The notes below the pieces were generated by a model. That model ran no database searches. It was not told the origin of the DNA and saw only the letters and a program-made list of their open reading frames with translations. The translations under genes and the position numbers were made by a program. From a virus, in IMG/VR virus record IMGVR_UViG_3300046660_000488, positions 248,001 through 312,000 of that record: a stretch of 64,000 nt of DNA, one strand, 5' to 3'. Within the stretch, counting starts at the first letter, position 1, and each line of letters opens with the position of its first letter. Below, in pieces: positions 6,197-12,898 of this stretch.

Positions 6197-8461
6197 GTGC
6201 AGGAACAAATCAAGCTTTTCAGCGAAGTCTACGTTCCCACTGAGCGTGGCAACGGCGTGGCCGAAGAGGACATCTTCGCCCTGAACAAGATGGCCGCCTC
6301 GTTCGGCTACACCCTGTCTCCTGAACTGATGAACGCTCTGGGCGGCATCGACGGGATGACCTTCACCGCCATCCGCACGTCCTTGACCAAGGATTTGGGC
6401 ACGATCACCGGCCAAGACCTGCCGTGGAATCATGTCCTGTTCCGGGGCTTCCCCTACAACACGCCGTCGTCGGCCAAGCACCTGAACGACGCCATGTGGG
6501 GCTGGTTCCAGAACCATCTGGGACTGATCCCCAACAACAACAGCCTGCTGGGCTGCGGTCACTACATCGACCTCAACAAATTCGACATGAACAAGTACGG
6601 CGCCTGCCCGATCTGCGGTCATCAGACCGACGATCTGGAACGTGTGCCCGTCAAGTCGGTCAAATTCGAGTACGAGTCTGTCACGCCGCTCCGCGTCCTG
6701 AAGTTGGCAACGGACGAGAAAGTCGTCCAGCACATCAACACGATGTTCGCCCGCAACGGCTCGCTGTCGCGCGATGAGAAGAATTTCCTGATCGCTTTCC
6801 AAGCGGTTCCGCTCGACGTCACCGTTCCGGACAAAGTGTTCCGCGAAACGATCCCGTTCGCGCACGCCTACACCAAGGACGTCGGCAAGACGGCCAAGTT
6901 GCTGTCCGGCGTCACCGACGTGATGCGGATCGCCACCTTCTTCAGCGATCCGCTGGAAGGTGACCTGTCGCTGGCCGAGAACGTCAAGTACGAACTGACC
7001 ACCTCGCAGAAGAAGCAAGTGCTGAAGCTGCTGGAGGCCGCCAACAACCCCAACACGCTCGAAGACATGCTTCGCAACCGCGAACGCTGGCTTAAGCTGG
7101 GCACGACTCTGGCGATCCACTCGAAAGAGAACCGTCGCCGGTATCCGAAGACGGCCGCCGCCTTCGACATCCTGTGGAAGAAGCCGAAGACGGTTCAGAC
7201 GTTCAACCGCGTGGTAGAGCGCAAGTACCGCAATGGCCAATTCGACGCTGAACTGTTCAGCCGCCTGATCGCGCGGCCGGGCGAATTCATGCGTCGCCTC
7301 GACAGCGTGCTGCGGAACGTCAACGCCAAGAAGGGCGCGCCCAAGCCGAAGCCGGTCAACAACGACTCCATCTTCGCCGTCCTGCATGGCATGGATTTGC
7401 CGTCGCCCGAAGCTCCGGCCGCTTCCGAGCCGTTCTCGGACGCTGACGTCGTAGCGGCGGTCAAGAAAGCCGCTGGGTCGATCTCGCTGCGTCTGCTGTT
7501 CGAGGTCCGCAAGTACTTCCTCCACCGGGCGACCGGCACGGACAAGTACCGCATCTTCGTGCCCAAGGGCACGGACACGCGCATGCGGATCGTCGATGAC
7601 AAGCGCCGCAAGATTCCGAAGGCCCTGCTGACGGAAATCATCGACGCGCTCGAAGGCGAGATCACCACGCGCCTGAAGGTCAAGGACAGCCTCGGTATCC
7701 GTGGCGTGGTCAGCGATGACCTGAAGAACGTGCTCCTGCCGTTCAACCAGCGCGGCGCCACCTCGTCCGACGTGGTCGTGACCAAGGGCTCGCGCTATCC
7801 GCTGAGCAAGGACGCCAAGGTCGTCCGGATGTTCATCCACTGGAAGGGGCAGTCGGACATCGACCTGTCCACGGTGATGATGGATGAAAGCTGTGAGAAT
7901 TACAGCTTCGTGTCCTATCAGCGCTTGGAAAGCGCTGGCATCCACCACTCGGGCGACATCACCAGCGCTCCGAACGGGGCCTCGGAATTCATCGACATCG
8001 ACCTGAACTTGGCTCGCCAAGATGGCACCCGCTACATCGCCATGTCGATCAACATGTACCGGGGCGGCTGGTACGGTGAGTACGGCACGTTCGCTGGCTA
8101 TATGGAGCGTGACGCTCTGGCCTCTGGCAAGCTCTACGAGCCCCAGTCGGCGAAGGTGCGGTTCAACATCACGGCCAAATCTAAGGTCCACGTGCCGCTG
8201 ATCCTCGACCTGAAGACCAATGAGATCATCGTGGTCGATGTCGCGCACGGCAAGACCCAGCAGCACAGCCGCGTCTCGCGCAGCATGGACCAGTTCGCTG
8301 TCCTGACGAAGGCCGTCCTCACCATGCCCGAGCGCAAGGTGACGATGCACGACGTCATGTCGATGTTCGTCCGGGCCAATTTCAACGCTGAAGGTCCGGA
8401 AGTCGTGTTCTCCCGCGACACCACCCCGCTGGAAACGGCGCTCAAGCTGCTGGAAGAATAG
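6197..8461 (+). CDS. Large zinc-ribbon and TerD-like domain protein
   Basis: 754 residues, GTG start with GGGGA seven bases upstream. A Cys/His knuckle pair (LLGCGH ... CPICGH, about residues 115-143) forms a zinc-ribbon or RING-like site. Residues about 540-640 resemble the TerD calcium-binding fold: DIDLSTVMMDE, then HSGDITSAPNGASEFIDIDL and RYIAMSINMYRGG. The central part is long and helical with no motif I recognise. TerD proteins belong to tellurite/stress and phage-resistance modules, and related large zinc/TerD proteins occur in bacteria. The role in this phage is unknown; a stress or counter-defence function is inferred. The tandem RNAs lie just upstream, and the macrodomain gene starts 2 bases after its stop. 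Confidence 0.7.
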   Translation: MQEQIKLFSEVYVPTERGNGVAEEDIFALNKMAASFGYTLSPELMNALGGIDGMTFTAIRTSLTKDLGTITGQDLPWNHVLFRGFPYNTPSSAKHLNDAMWGWFQNHLGLIPNNNSLLGCGHYIDLNKFDMNKYGACPICGHQTDDLERVPVKSVKFEYESVTPLRVLKLATDEKVVQHINTMFARNGSLSRDEKNFLIAFQAVPLDVTVPDKVFRETIPFAHAYTKDVGKTAKLLSGVTDVMRIATFFSDPLEGDLSLAENVKYELTTSQKKQVLKLLEAANNPNTLEDMLRNRERWLKLGTTLAIHSKENRRRYPKTAAAFDILWKKPKTVQTFNRVVERKYRNGQFDAELFSRLIARPGEFMRRLDSVLRNVNAKKGAPKPKPVNNDSIFAVLHGMDLPSPEAPAASEPFSDADVVAAVKKAAGSISLRLLFEVRKYFLHRATGTDKYRIFVPKGTDTRMRIVDDKRRKIPKALLTEIIDALEGEITTRLKVKDSLGIRGVVSDDLKNVLLPFNQRGATSSDVVVTKGSRYPLSKDAKVVRMFIHWKGQSDIDLSTVMMDESCENYSFVSYQRLESAGIHHSGDITSAPNGASEFIDIDLNLARQDGTRYIAMSINMYRGGWYGEYGTFAGYMERDALASGKLYEPQSAKVRFNITAKSKVHVPLILDLKTNEIIVVDVAHGKTQQHSRVSRSMDQFAVLTKAVLTMPERKVTMHDVMSMFVRANFNAEGPEVVFSRDTTPLETALKLLEE

Positions 8462-8463
8462 CC

Positions 8464-8991
8464 ATGAAGATCGAGTACATCAAAAACGGCGACATCTACA
8501 AGGCGCCGGAGTCGTTCACCATTCAAGGCTGCAACGCGCAAGGCGTGATGGGGTCCGGCGTCGCCAAGCTGTGGCGCGATCACGACGAGAACATCTTCAC
8601 GGTCTATCGCAAGACCTACGAGGAAAAGGGCCTGAAGGTCGGCGACATCGTCCCGGTGGCGACCAAGCACCCGGTGACGGGCGAGCTTGAAGGCTTGATC
8701 GTCATCAACGCGATCACGCAGGAATTCTACGGTCGCGACGACAGCCGCCGCTATGCCTCATACGACGGCATCCAGAAAGCGTTCTTCGAGGCTGATCAGA
8801 TGGTCTTCGCCTATTCGGGCCTGATGGCCTCCAGCGGCCGACCGATGGGCGACAAGCCTCGGGTGTCGATCCCGCAAATCGGCGCCGGGCTGGCCAACGG
8901 CCGCTGGCCGATCATCGCCGCGATCATCGAGACCACGGTGGAGCATTTCCAACCCGTGGTTTACCTCCTACCGGGCGCTTCCATAGAGTAG
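8464..8991 (+). CDS. Macrodomain protein (TARG1/Poa1-like ADP-ribose hydrolase)
   Basis: 175 residues forming a single macrodomain. The N-terminal strand (IEYIKNGDIY) leads into IQGCNAQGVMGSGVA (20-34), the ADP-ribose-binding signature of the ALC1/TARG1/Poa1 branch. A second loop, IPQIGAGLANGRW (about 139-150), matches the diphosphate-binding loop. Such enzymes remove ADP-ribose esters from proteins or nucleic acids, or dephosphorylate ADP-ribose-1''-phosphate. It follows the TerD-like gene by two bases and is probably translated from the same mRNA. Confidence 0.88.
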   Translation: MKIEYIKNGDIYKAPESFTIQGCNAQGVMGSGVAKLWRDHDENIFTVYRKTYEEKGLKVGDIVPVATKHPVTGELEGLIVINAITQEFYGRDDSRRYASYDGIQKAFFEADQMVFAYSGLMASSGRPMGDKPRVSIPQIGAGLANGRWPIIAAIIETTVEHFQPVVYLLPGASIE

Positions 8992-9101
8992 ACGCACTAT
9001 GTCACAGGGCGCCGTTTACTTTTCGTAAACGAAAAACTACTGGACAACACGGGTATATTACCGTATCTTGCGTGAATACTTCACACAGGAGCCGGATACT
9101 C

Positions 9102-9476
9102 GTGGGTTACGTCGGGTGGGAATTGGATGGTAGGGAGGTCGAGGAATTGAAGGCAATCTTCAAGCCTGCGTTCCCTGACGTCTTGGCCCATCACGTCACC
9201 CAGCATTTCGGTGTCGGCGAGGATCACCCTCTGCCGACCGAAACCGAAGGCTTCCTGTACGGTTACGTGAACAACAAGACAGGCGTGGAAGCGTTCGTCG
9301 TCGAGGTTGCCGGATCGACCAAGAGGCCGGACGGAAAGACCTACCACGTCACGTGGTCCATCGACCGGGACAAGGGCTTCAAGCCTGTTGACTCCAACCG
9401 GGCCATCGAGAGCGAAGACTGGGAGCCGCTTCCGATGAAGTGGCGTCTGAAGCTTACGCCTCGCTATTTCCAGTAA
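9102..9476 (+). CDS. 2H phosphoesterase-like protein
   Basis: 124 residues. Two HxT motifs lie 51 residues apart (HVT at 31-33 and HVT at 82-84, each in a hydrophobic strand: AHHVTQHFG and YHVTWSID). That is the signature of 2H phosphoesterases, which open cyclic phosphates or cut 2'-5' linkages; the family includes CPDases, LigT and the anti-CBASS nuclease Acb1. I chose GTG at 9102 because AGGAG lies ten bases upstream; an in-frame GTG at 9072 has none. The protein is short for the superfamily, so the call rests on the paired motifs. It follows the macrodomain gene. Confidence 0.6.
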   Translation: MGYVGWELDGREVEELKAIFKPAFPDVLAHHVTQHFGVGEDHPLPTETEGFLYGYVNNKTGVEAFVVEVAGSTKRPDGKTYHVTWSIDRDKGFKPVDSNRAIESEDWEPLPMKWRLKLTPRYFQ

Positions 9477-9483
9477 CGGGAAC

Positions 9484-9524
9484 GGCGCGGACTGCCAAGG
9501 TCGGGGGGGCAGGCAGTCCGCGCC
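9484..9524. other. Perfect 13-bp inverted repeat with G-rich loop
   Basis: GGCGCGGACTGCC (9484-9496) and its exact complement (9512-9524) flank a 15-base loop holding seven consecutive Gs. No T tract follows, so it is not a standard terminator. It lies between convergent genes, ahead of a true terminator at 9562. Confidence 0.6.
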
Positions 9525-9561
9525 TACGGGAGGTCAAGCCGATCACCGTAAGGACATATTG

Positions 9562-9594
9562 GGGCTAGACGGGTTTTCTCGTCTAGCCCTTTTC
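9562..9594 (+). terminator. Rho-independent terminator
   Basis: Ten perfect pairs (9562-9571 with 9580-9589), an 8-base loop and a T-rich tail (TTTTCCTT). It closes the plus-strand TerD-macrodomain-2H group and faces the convergent ADP-ribosylglycohydrolase gene. Confidence 0.85.
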
Positions 9595-9595
9595 C

Positions 9596-10483
9596 TTAGC
9601 TTCGCCGCAGAATTGTGGCGCCATGATTCTCGGCGAAGTTGATAAGACGGTCGTCTATCTGCCGCAGGTATTCATACCCGTACTCGCCGTCTTCGAGCTT
9701 GAAGAGCATGGGCGTGGTGAGGTCGTCAGCGATCTCCGGCGTCAGGCTCGCGGCGAACATCGCGATGGCCGCGACGGTGTCCACGTCGCCGCCCACGGCT
9801 ACGGATTGCGTCATGACCTCGGTGAGGGTCTTGGCCTCGGTGACCACGGTCAGCGCCGCCCGAGCATTGTCGAGGGCTTCCACGGTCACCCAGTGACGAT
9901 GTGGCTCGATCCAATCGAACTCCGGAACCAGTTGCTGGATGAAGGTCCGCAGGCCAGCCCTCGGGCCGAGATCGTAGGCCAGATAGTGGGTCATCAGGGC
10001 CACGGCCTGAGCAGCGGCGATGCCCTCCGGCGAATCATGCGTGGTGGAGGCTTGCAGGGCCGCAATCCGCAGGACGTCGCGGATGCTGTGGTAGAGGCCG
10101 ACCGGCCCAGCCCGCATGCAGGCGCCGCTGCGCGTAGAGCCGGGCTCGATGCGCTGCTGAAGGTCTTCGCCGGACTTGCTGACCAGCAGCAGAGAATGGA
10201 AGCCCTTGCCATAGCCGGGCCGCTGGTCGCGGTGGAAGCACTGATAGTAGCTGTCGAACAACCGGGCCTTGGTGATCATGTCCACCGGCACGCTCAGCAT
10301 GACCTCGACGATGGCGATGGCCATCTGCGTGTCGTCGGTGTAGCGGCCGTTGCCGATGGGAAGCTGAGGATGGCGCTGGAACGTCACGCCGTCGTTGATC
10401 AGGCCGTACTCGCTACGGCGGTCGAACGGGATGAACTCGAACGCCGCGCCGTAGGCATCACCCACCGCCATGTGAAATAGCAT
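9596..10483 (-). CDS. ADP-ribosylglycohydrolase (DraG/ARH family)
   Basis: 295 residues. Predicted Mg-dependent removal of ADP-ribose from proteins or nucleic acids. Family motifs: GDAYGAAFEF near the N-terminus, RYTDDTQMAIA with metal-binding T49, D50, D51, and the C-terminal GGDVDTVAAIA. I start at ATG 10483, with GGGGA four bases upstream and 17 bases after the preceding gene; a longer reading from 10561 would overlap that gene by 62 bases. It is the last gene of a minus-strand operon of small unknown genes (11364 to 9596). Confidence 0.92.
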   Translation of the reverse strand: MLFHMAVGDAYGAAFEFIPFDRRSEYGLINDGVTFQRHPQLPIGNGRYTDDTQMAIAIVEVMLSVPVDMITKARLFDSYYQCFHRDQRPGYGKGFHSLLLVSKSGEDLQQRIEPGSTRSGACMRAGPVGLYHSIRDVLRIAALQASTTHDSPEGIAAAQAVALMTHYLAYDLGPRAGLRTFIQQLVPEFDWIEPHRHWVTVEALDNARAALTVVTEAKTLTEVMTQSVAVGGDVDTVAAIAMFAASLTPEIADDLTTPMLFKLEDGEYGYEYLRQIDDRLINFAENHGATILRRS

Positions 10484-10499
10484 GTAGTCCCCGATACTG

Positions 10500-10712
10500 T
10501 CAGGCGAACGTGATGCCCGCGTTGCATGCGGTGGTATACCAGAATAATGCGCTTTCGCCATCCTTCACGGCGACGGCCAGATAGGCGGCGTTCGCGGCGT
10601 AGAACGGCCCATCGCGCATGTGAGTCTGGACGTCCCCATAGTCGCGCACGACCGTGCGATCCCGGCTGGAGCCGTCGTTGACGGGTTCGCTCCAAGGTTC
10701 GAAGGCCATCAT
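10500..10712 (-). CDS. Hypothetical protein
   Basis: 70 residues, unrecognised. The start overlaps the upstream stop (ATGA) and has TAGGAG just before it; the next ATG three bases on is equally possible. The C-terminal half (AAYLAVAVKDGESALFWYTT) suggests a small beta-type domain. Part of the ADP-ribosylglycohydrolase operon. Confidence 0.6.
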   Translation of the reverse strand: MMAFEPWSEPVNDGSSRDRTVVRDYGDVQTHMRDGPFYAANAAYLAVAVKDGESALFWYTTACNAGITFA

Positions 10713-10972
10713 GTGCTCCTAGCCGAGCGAGGAAGGCGGGGTTGATGACCGCGCACCTTGGGCGGCACGCGGGTGACGATCTTGATCTTCGGCGGAGTGG
10801 CGAGACGCACTTCCTCAGCCTTGGCGACGGCCCACGAGCAGCCTTCGCCGTGACCTTCAAGGCGACCGTTGATCTCGGGGTCGGACCGGCCGCAGTGGAT
10901 GCAGGCCCAGTAAGGGTTGCCGCCACCGATGGGGCGGGTCGGATACCCGGAGTAATAGGTGTCGTCGGCCAT
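10709..10972 (-). CDS. Small zinc-knuckle hypothetical protein
   Basis: 87 residues starting at an ATGA overlap with the upstream gene. It has a likely zinc site: CIHCGRS, then HGEGC. The C-terminus is basic and rich in Pro and Arg. No family recognised. It is the third gene from the 3' end of the operon that ends with the ADP-ribosylglycohydrolase. Confidence 0.62.
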   Translation of the reverse strand: MADDTYYSGYPTRPIGGGNPYWACIHCGRSDPEINGRLEGHGEGCSWAVAKAEEVRLATPPKIKIVTRVPPKVRGHQPRLPRSARST

Positions 10973-11364
10973 CAGGCGGCTTCCAATTCGTTGGCGGCCA
11001 GCAATTCGTTGATGTCCACGTGGCACCAGTAGTAACCGGCGCCGATCCAGAACACGGACGGATCGGTAAACGGCACGAACCCGTCGTACCATTCCTTGCT
11101 GTTCTCGGCCTTGGCCTTTTCCAGCGGCGCGAAATCGAAGCCACGCTTCTCCAGCGTGTCACGGTAGTGGCGGTCGCCCAGCGCGTCGCGATAGGGGATC
11201 GACTGGCCACTGCCGAGGCTTTTGACCACGACGGTCTGCCTGCGCTTGGTCACATACGAGCCGCGCGGACCCGTGGTGCGAACGGTCACACCCGCCGGGA
11301 TGACGATCTTCTGGCCTTGCTTGAACGGAAGACCCGAGGCGGTGGTGTAACCTTCGTAGCGCAA
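10972..11364 (-). CDS. Hypothetical protein
   Basis: 130 residues, TTG start with GGGAG seven bases upstream. The N-terminal half looks like a small beta-barrel (KIVIPAGVTVRTTGPRG, QTVVVKSLG); the rest is acidic/aromatic. First gene of the operon, coupled to the next by a 4-base overlap. Function unknown. Confidence 0.65.
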   Translation of the reverse strand: MRYEGYTTASGLPFKQGQKIVIPAGVTVRTTGPRGSYVTKRRQTVVVKSLGSGQSIPYRDALGDRHYRDTLEKRGFDFAPLEKAKAENSKEWYDGFVPFTDPSVFWIGAGYYWCHVDINELLAANELEAA

Positions 11365-11400
11365 AGCTGCTCTCCCGTTGTTGCCGATGAATGTATTCTA

Positions 11401-11424
11401 TACAAGTATAGGTTCAAGTCAAGG
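11401..11424 (-). promoter_or_regulatory. Conserved promoter/operator motif, copy A
   Basis: On the minus strand CTTGACTT is followed after 4 bases by CTATACTTGT, about 40 bases before the TTG start at 11364. The same motif occurs before the next minus-strand gene (copy B). It contains a -35-like TTGACT; a -10 at 17 bases (AGAATA) is poor, so the shared TATACT block may be the true promoter element or an operator. Confidence 0.5.
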
Positions 11425-11438
11425 CCTGAACCTAAACT

Positions 11439-11678
11439 TTACGCGAAAAGTTTCTGGTTCGCCCGGCGGGTTTTCCACCCAGCCTTGGCGCGCTTCGAGC
11501 GCTTCTTATCGAGCTTGACGCTTTCGGATAGGCGCTCGCGGAAGAACACATGGCGGACGGCCGACTGCCAGACTTGAAGCGCCGGACGCAGCGAACCGTC
11601 CGGGTAGTAACGGAAATCCTTCAGCTTGAAGTAATGCTTGGCGGCTTCACGTTGGCTCTTCGTCATCTTGATCGGCAT
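11439..11678 (-). CDS. Small basic hypothetical protein
   Basis: 79 residues, strongly basic in the C-terminal half (KLDKKRSKRAKAGWKTRRA), so nucleic-acid binding is possible. The start is the ATG at 11678, preceded by GGAGG five bases upstream. Its own copy of the CTTGACTT/CTATACTTGT motif lies upstream. Confidence 0.62.
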   Translation of the reverse strand: MPIKMTKSQREAAKHYFKLKDFRYYPDGSLRPALQVWQSAVRHVFFRERLSESVKLDKKRSKRAKAGWKTRRANQKLFA

Positions 11679-11714
11679 GCTGACCTCCATGTGAATGGCA
11701 GGCGCGTCATATCG

Positions 11715-11738
11715 CACAAGTATAGATGGAAGTCAAGC
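11715..11738 (-). promoter_or_regulatory. Conserved promoter/operator motif, copy B
   Basis: The minus strand repeats CTTGACTT and CTATACTTGT with the same 4-base gap as copy A, about 40 bases upstream of the 11678 start. The conserved spacing and distance to the gene support a regulatory role. Confidence 0.5.
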
Positions 11739-11775
11739 GTCGTTTCTATACTGCCGATGCTTTGGAACAAGGAAA

Positions 11776-11803
11776 AGGCCCCGCGCCTTACGACACGGGG
11801 CCT
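11776..11803 (-). terminator. Terminator-like hairpin
   Basis: AGGCCCCG (11776-11783) pairs with CGGGGCCT (11796-11803); on the minus strand the stem ends in CCTTTTCC. No minus-strand gene lies just upstream, so it may protect the divergent region or act in the plus-strand leader of the HD hydrolase. Confidence 0.45.
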
Positions 11804-11907
11804 CTCAGGACCACGGGTTTCCGCGTGGTTGGTTCCACCAAGCCAGCAGCCTTTCGGAGTGCTGTCTACTTTCTTTATCTCACAGCAGAAAAATCAGGTC
11901 AAATTGT

Positions 11908-11928
11908 TGACTTGTTCATATTGCACCT
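11908..11928 (+). promoter_or_regulatory. Candidate promoter of the HD hydrolase gene
   Basis: TTGACTTGTTCATATTGCACC resembles the motif before the two minus-strand genes (TTGACTTG then a TATAYT-like block after a few bases). It ends 13 bases before the ATG. Confidence 0.35.
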
Positions 11929-11941
11929 GCACACTGAACTC

Positions 11942-12607
11942 ATGACCAAACATGACATCGCCCACAAGGAATTCAAAAAGAAAGTCCTGACCCTTCGCCA
12001 GTATCTGGCAGGCGCTGGATACTACAACGCGATGATCGCGCTCGAATTCGCCGCGAAGCACCACACCGGCTTCCGGAAGGACGGCTACACGCCCGAGTTC
12101 GACCACCAAATCAGCATCGCGCTGTTCGCGCTGACGCTCCCGAATCTGATGTTCAGGGAAGAGGTGATCGCGACGATCCTGCTGCACGACGTGCGGGAGG
12201 ACTATCACATCACCGACGCCGAGATCAGGGCGCTGTTTCCCGCTGGCGACTTCACCGACCGGGTAAGCCGCGCGGTCGAGAACATGACCAAGGAATGGCG
12301 CGGCGAGAAGAAGGACGAAGTCCTCCTGTTCGAGGCCATGGCCGACGACCCGGTGGCTTCCATCGCGAAGCTCTGCGACCGGAACCACAACTACCAGTCC
12401 ATGATCCGGGTCTTTGGTCTGGAAAAGCAAAAGGACTACCTCGACGAGGGCGTTCGCCTCTTCCTGCCGATGCTGAAGAAGGCTAAGCGTAATTTCCCGA
12501 GGCAGTATCTGGCCTACGAGAACATCAAGCATGTCCTCACCGGCCAGATGGACATCATCCGGGCCATGCTCGACCACTGGGAAGCCGCGAATGCCGGACG
12601 AAAATGA
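11942..12607 (+). CDS. HD-domain hydrolase related to SpoT/Mesh1 (alarmone or NADPH hydrolase)
   Basis: 221 residues. The RelA/SpoT-type HD motifs are in order: HHTGFRKDGYTPEFDHQISIA (about 38-62), ILLHDVREDY (about 78-87) and AKLCDRNHN (about 140-148). No synthetase domain is present, so it resembles stand-alone alarmone hydrolases such as Mesh1. These remove pyrophosphate from (p)ppGpp; Mesh1 also acts on NADPH. A phage copy could lower alarmones during infection or neutralise alarmone-type toxins (inference). The ATG at 11942 is chosen because the protein aligns from there; the open frame extends upstream from 11726 but that part is composition-poor. Confidence 0.78.
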   Translation: MTKHDIAHKEFKKKVLTLRQYLAGAGYYNAMIALEFAAKHHTGFRKDGYTPEFDHQISIALFALTLPNLMFREEVIATILLHDVREDYHITDAEIRALFPAGDFTDRVSRAVENMTKEWRGEKKDEVLLFEAMADDPVASIAKLCDRNHNYQSMIRVFGLEKQKDYLDEGVRLFLPMLKKAKRNFPRQYLAYENIKHVLTGQMDIIRAMLDHWEAANAGRK

Positions 12608-12881
12608 TCTGGAGAAGATCGACCACCTGATGCTGACCCATGCCCAGACCATCGGCCTGATGGAATGGCGAGAGGCTTTCACTCAGGACATCATGGTCAT
12701 GATCATCACGGGAAAGCTCGGCCCCCTCCGGAGCATTCCCGCCAACGATCTGCTCGACGTCATCGAGCAACGGATGGAGCAAGGTGTGGTCTCAGAGTTT
12801 CTGAAGGAAGTCTCTTTCTCGCGTCCGGGCTTCAGGAAAGTCTACCTCGTGCCACTGGATACGGTGATCGAGGTGGGCTGA
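12591..12881 (+). CDS. Hypothetical protein
   Basis: 96 residues, unrecognised; it overlaps the end of the HD hydrolase gene by 17 bases. Acidic N-terminus and mostly helical middle (LLDVIEQRMEQGVVSEFLKE). Its stop is followed directly by a late promoter for the next gene. Confidence 0.6.
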   Translation: MPDENDLEKIDHLMLTHAQTIGLMEWREAFTQDIMVMIITGKLGPLRSIPANDLLDVIEQRMEQGVVSEFLKEVSFSRPGFRKVYLVPLDTVIEVG

Positions 12882-12886
12882 GCTTC

Positions 12887-12897
12887 CTAAATACTGG
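12887..12897 (+). promoter_or_regulatory. Late promoter (CTAAATACTGG)
   Basis: TAAATA (12888-12893) lies five bases before the ATG at 12899, the spacing seen before the structural genes. Transcription should start at or next to the start codon. Confidence 0.65.
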
Positions 12898-12898
12898 C

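Noticed and set aside
6176-8350. Long antisense open frame opposite the TerD-like gene
   Set aside because: Same mirror-frame composition and no start signals; the plus-strand frame has recognisable domains.
6197-8461. rIIA homologue
   Set aside because: Size is close to T4 rIIA (725) but there is no GHKL ATPase motif; zinc-ribbon and TerD-like segments fit better.
8999-9071. Dyad sequences (CGTTTAC/GTAAACG and GGTA/TACC) before the 2H gene as promoter or operator
   Set aside because: Too short, and no consistent -35/-10 spacing; left unassigned.
11726-11941. N-terminal extension of the HD hydrolase
   Set aside because: The 72 extra codons cover a terminator-like hairpin and the candidate promoter, and show no family similarity.
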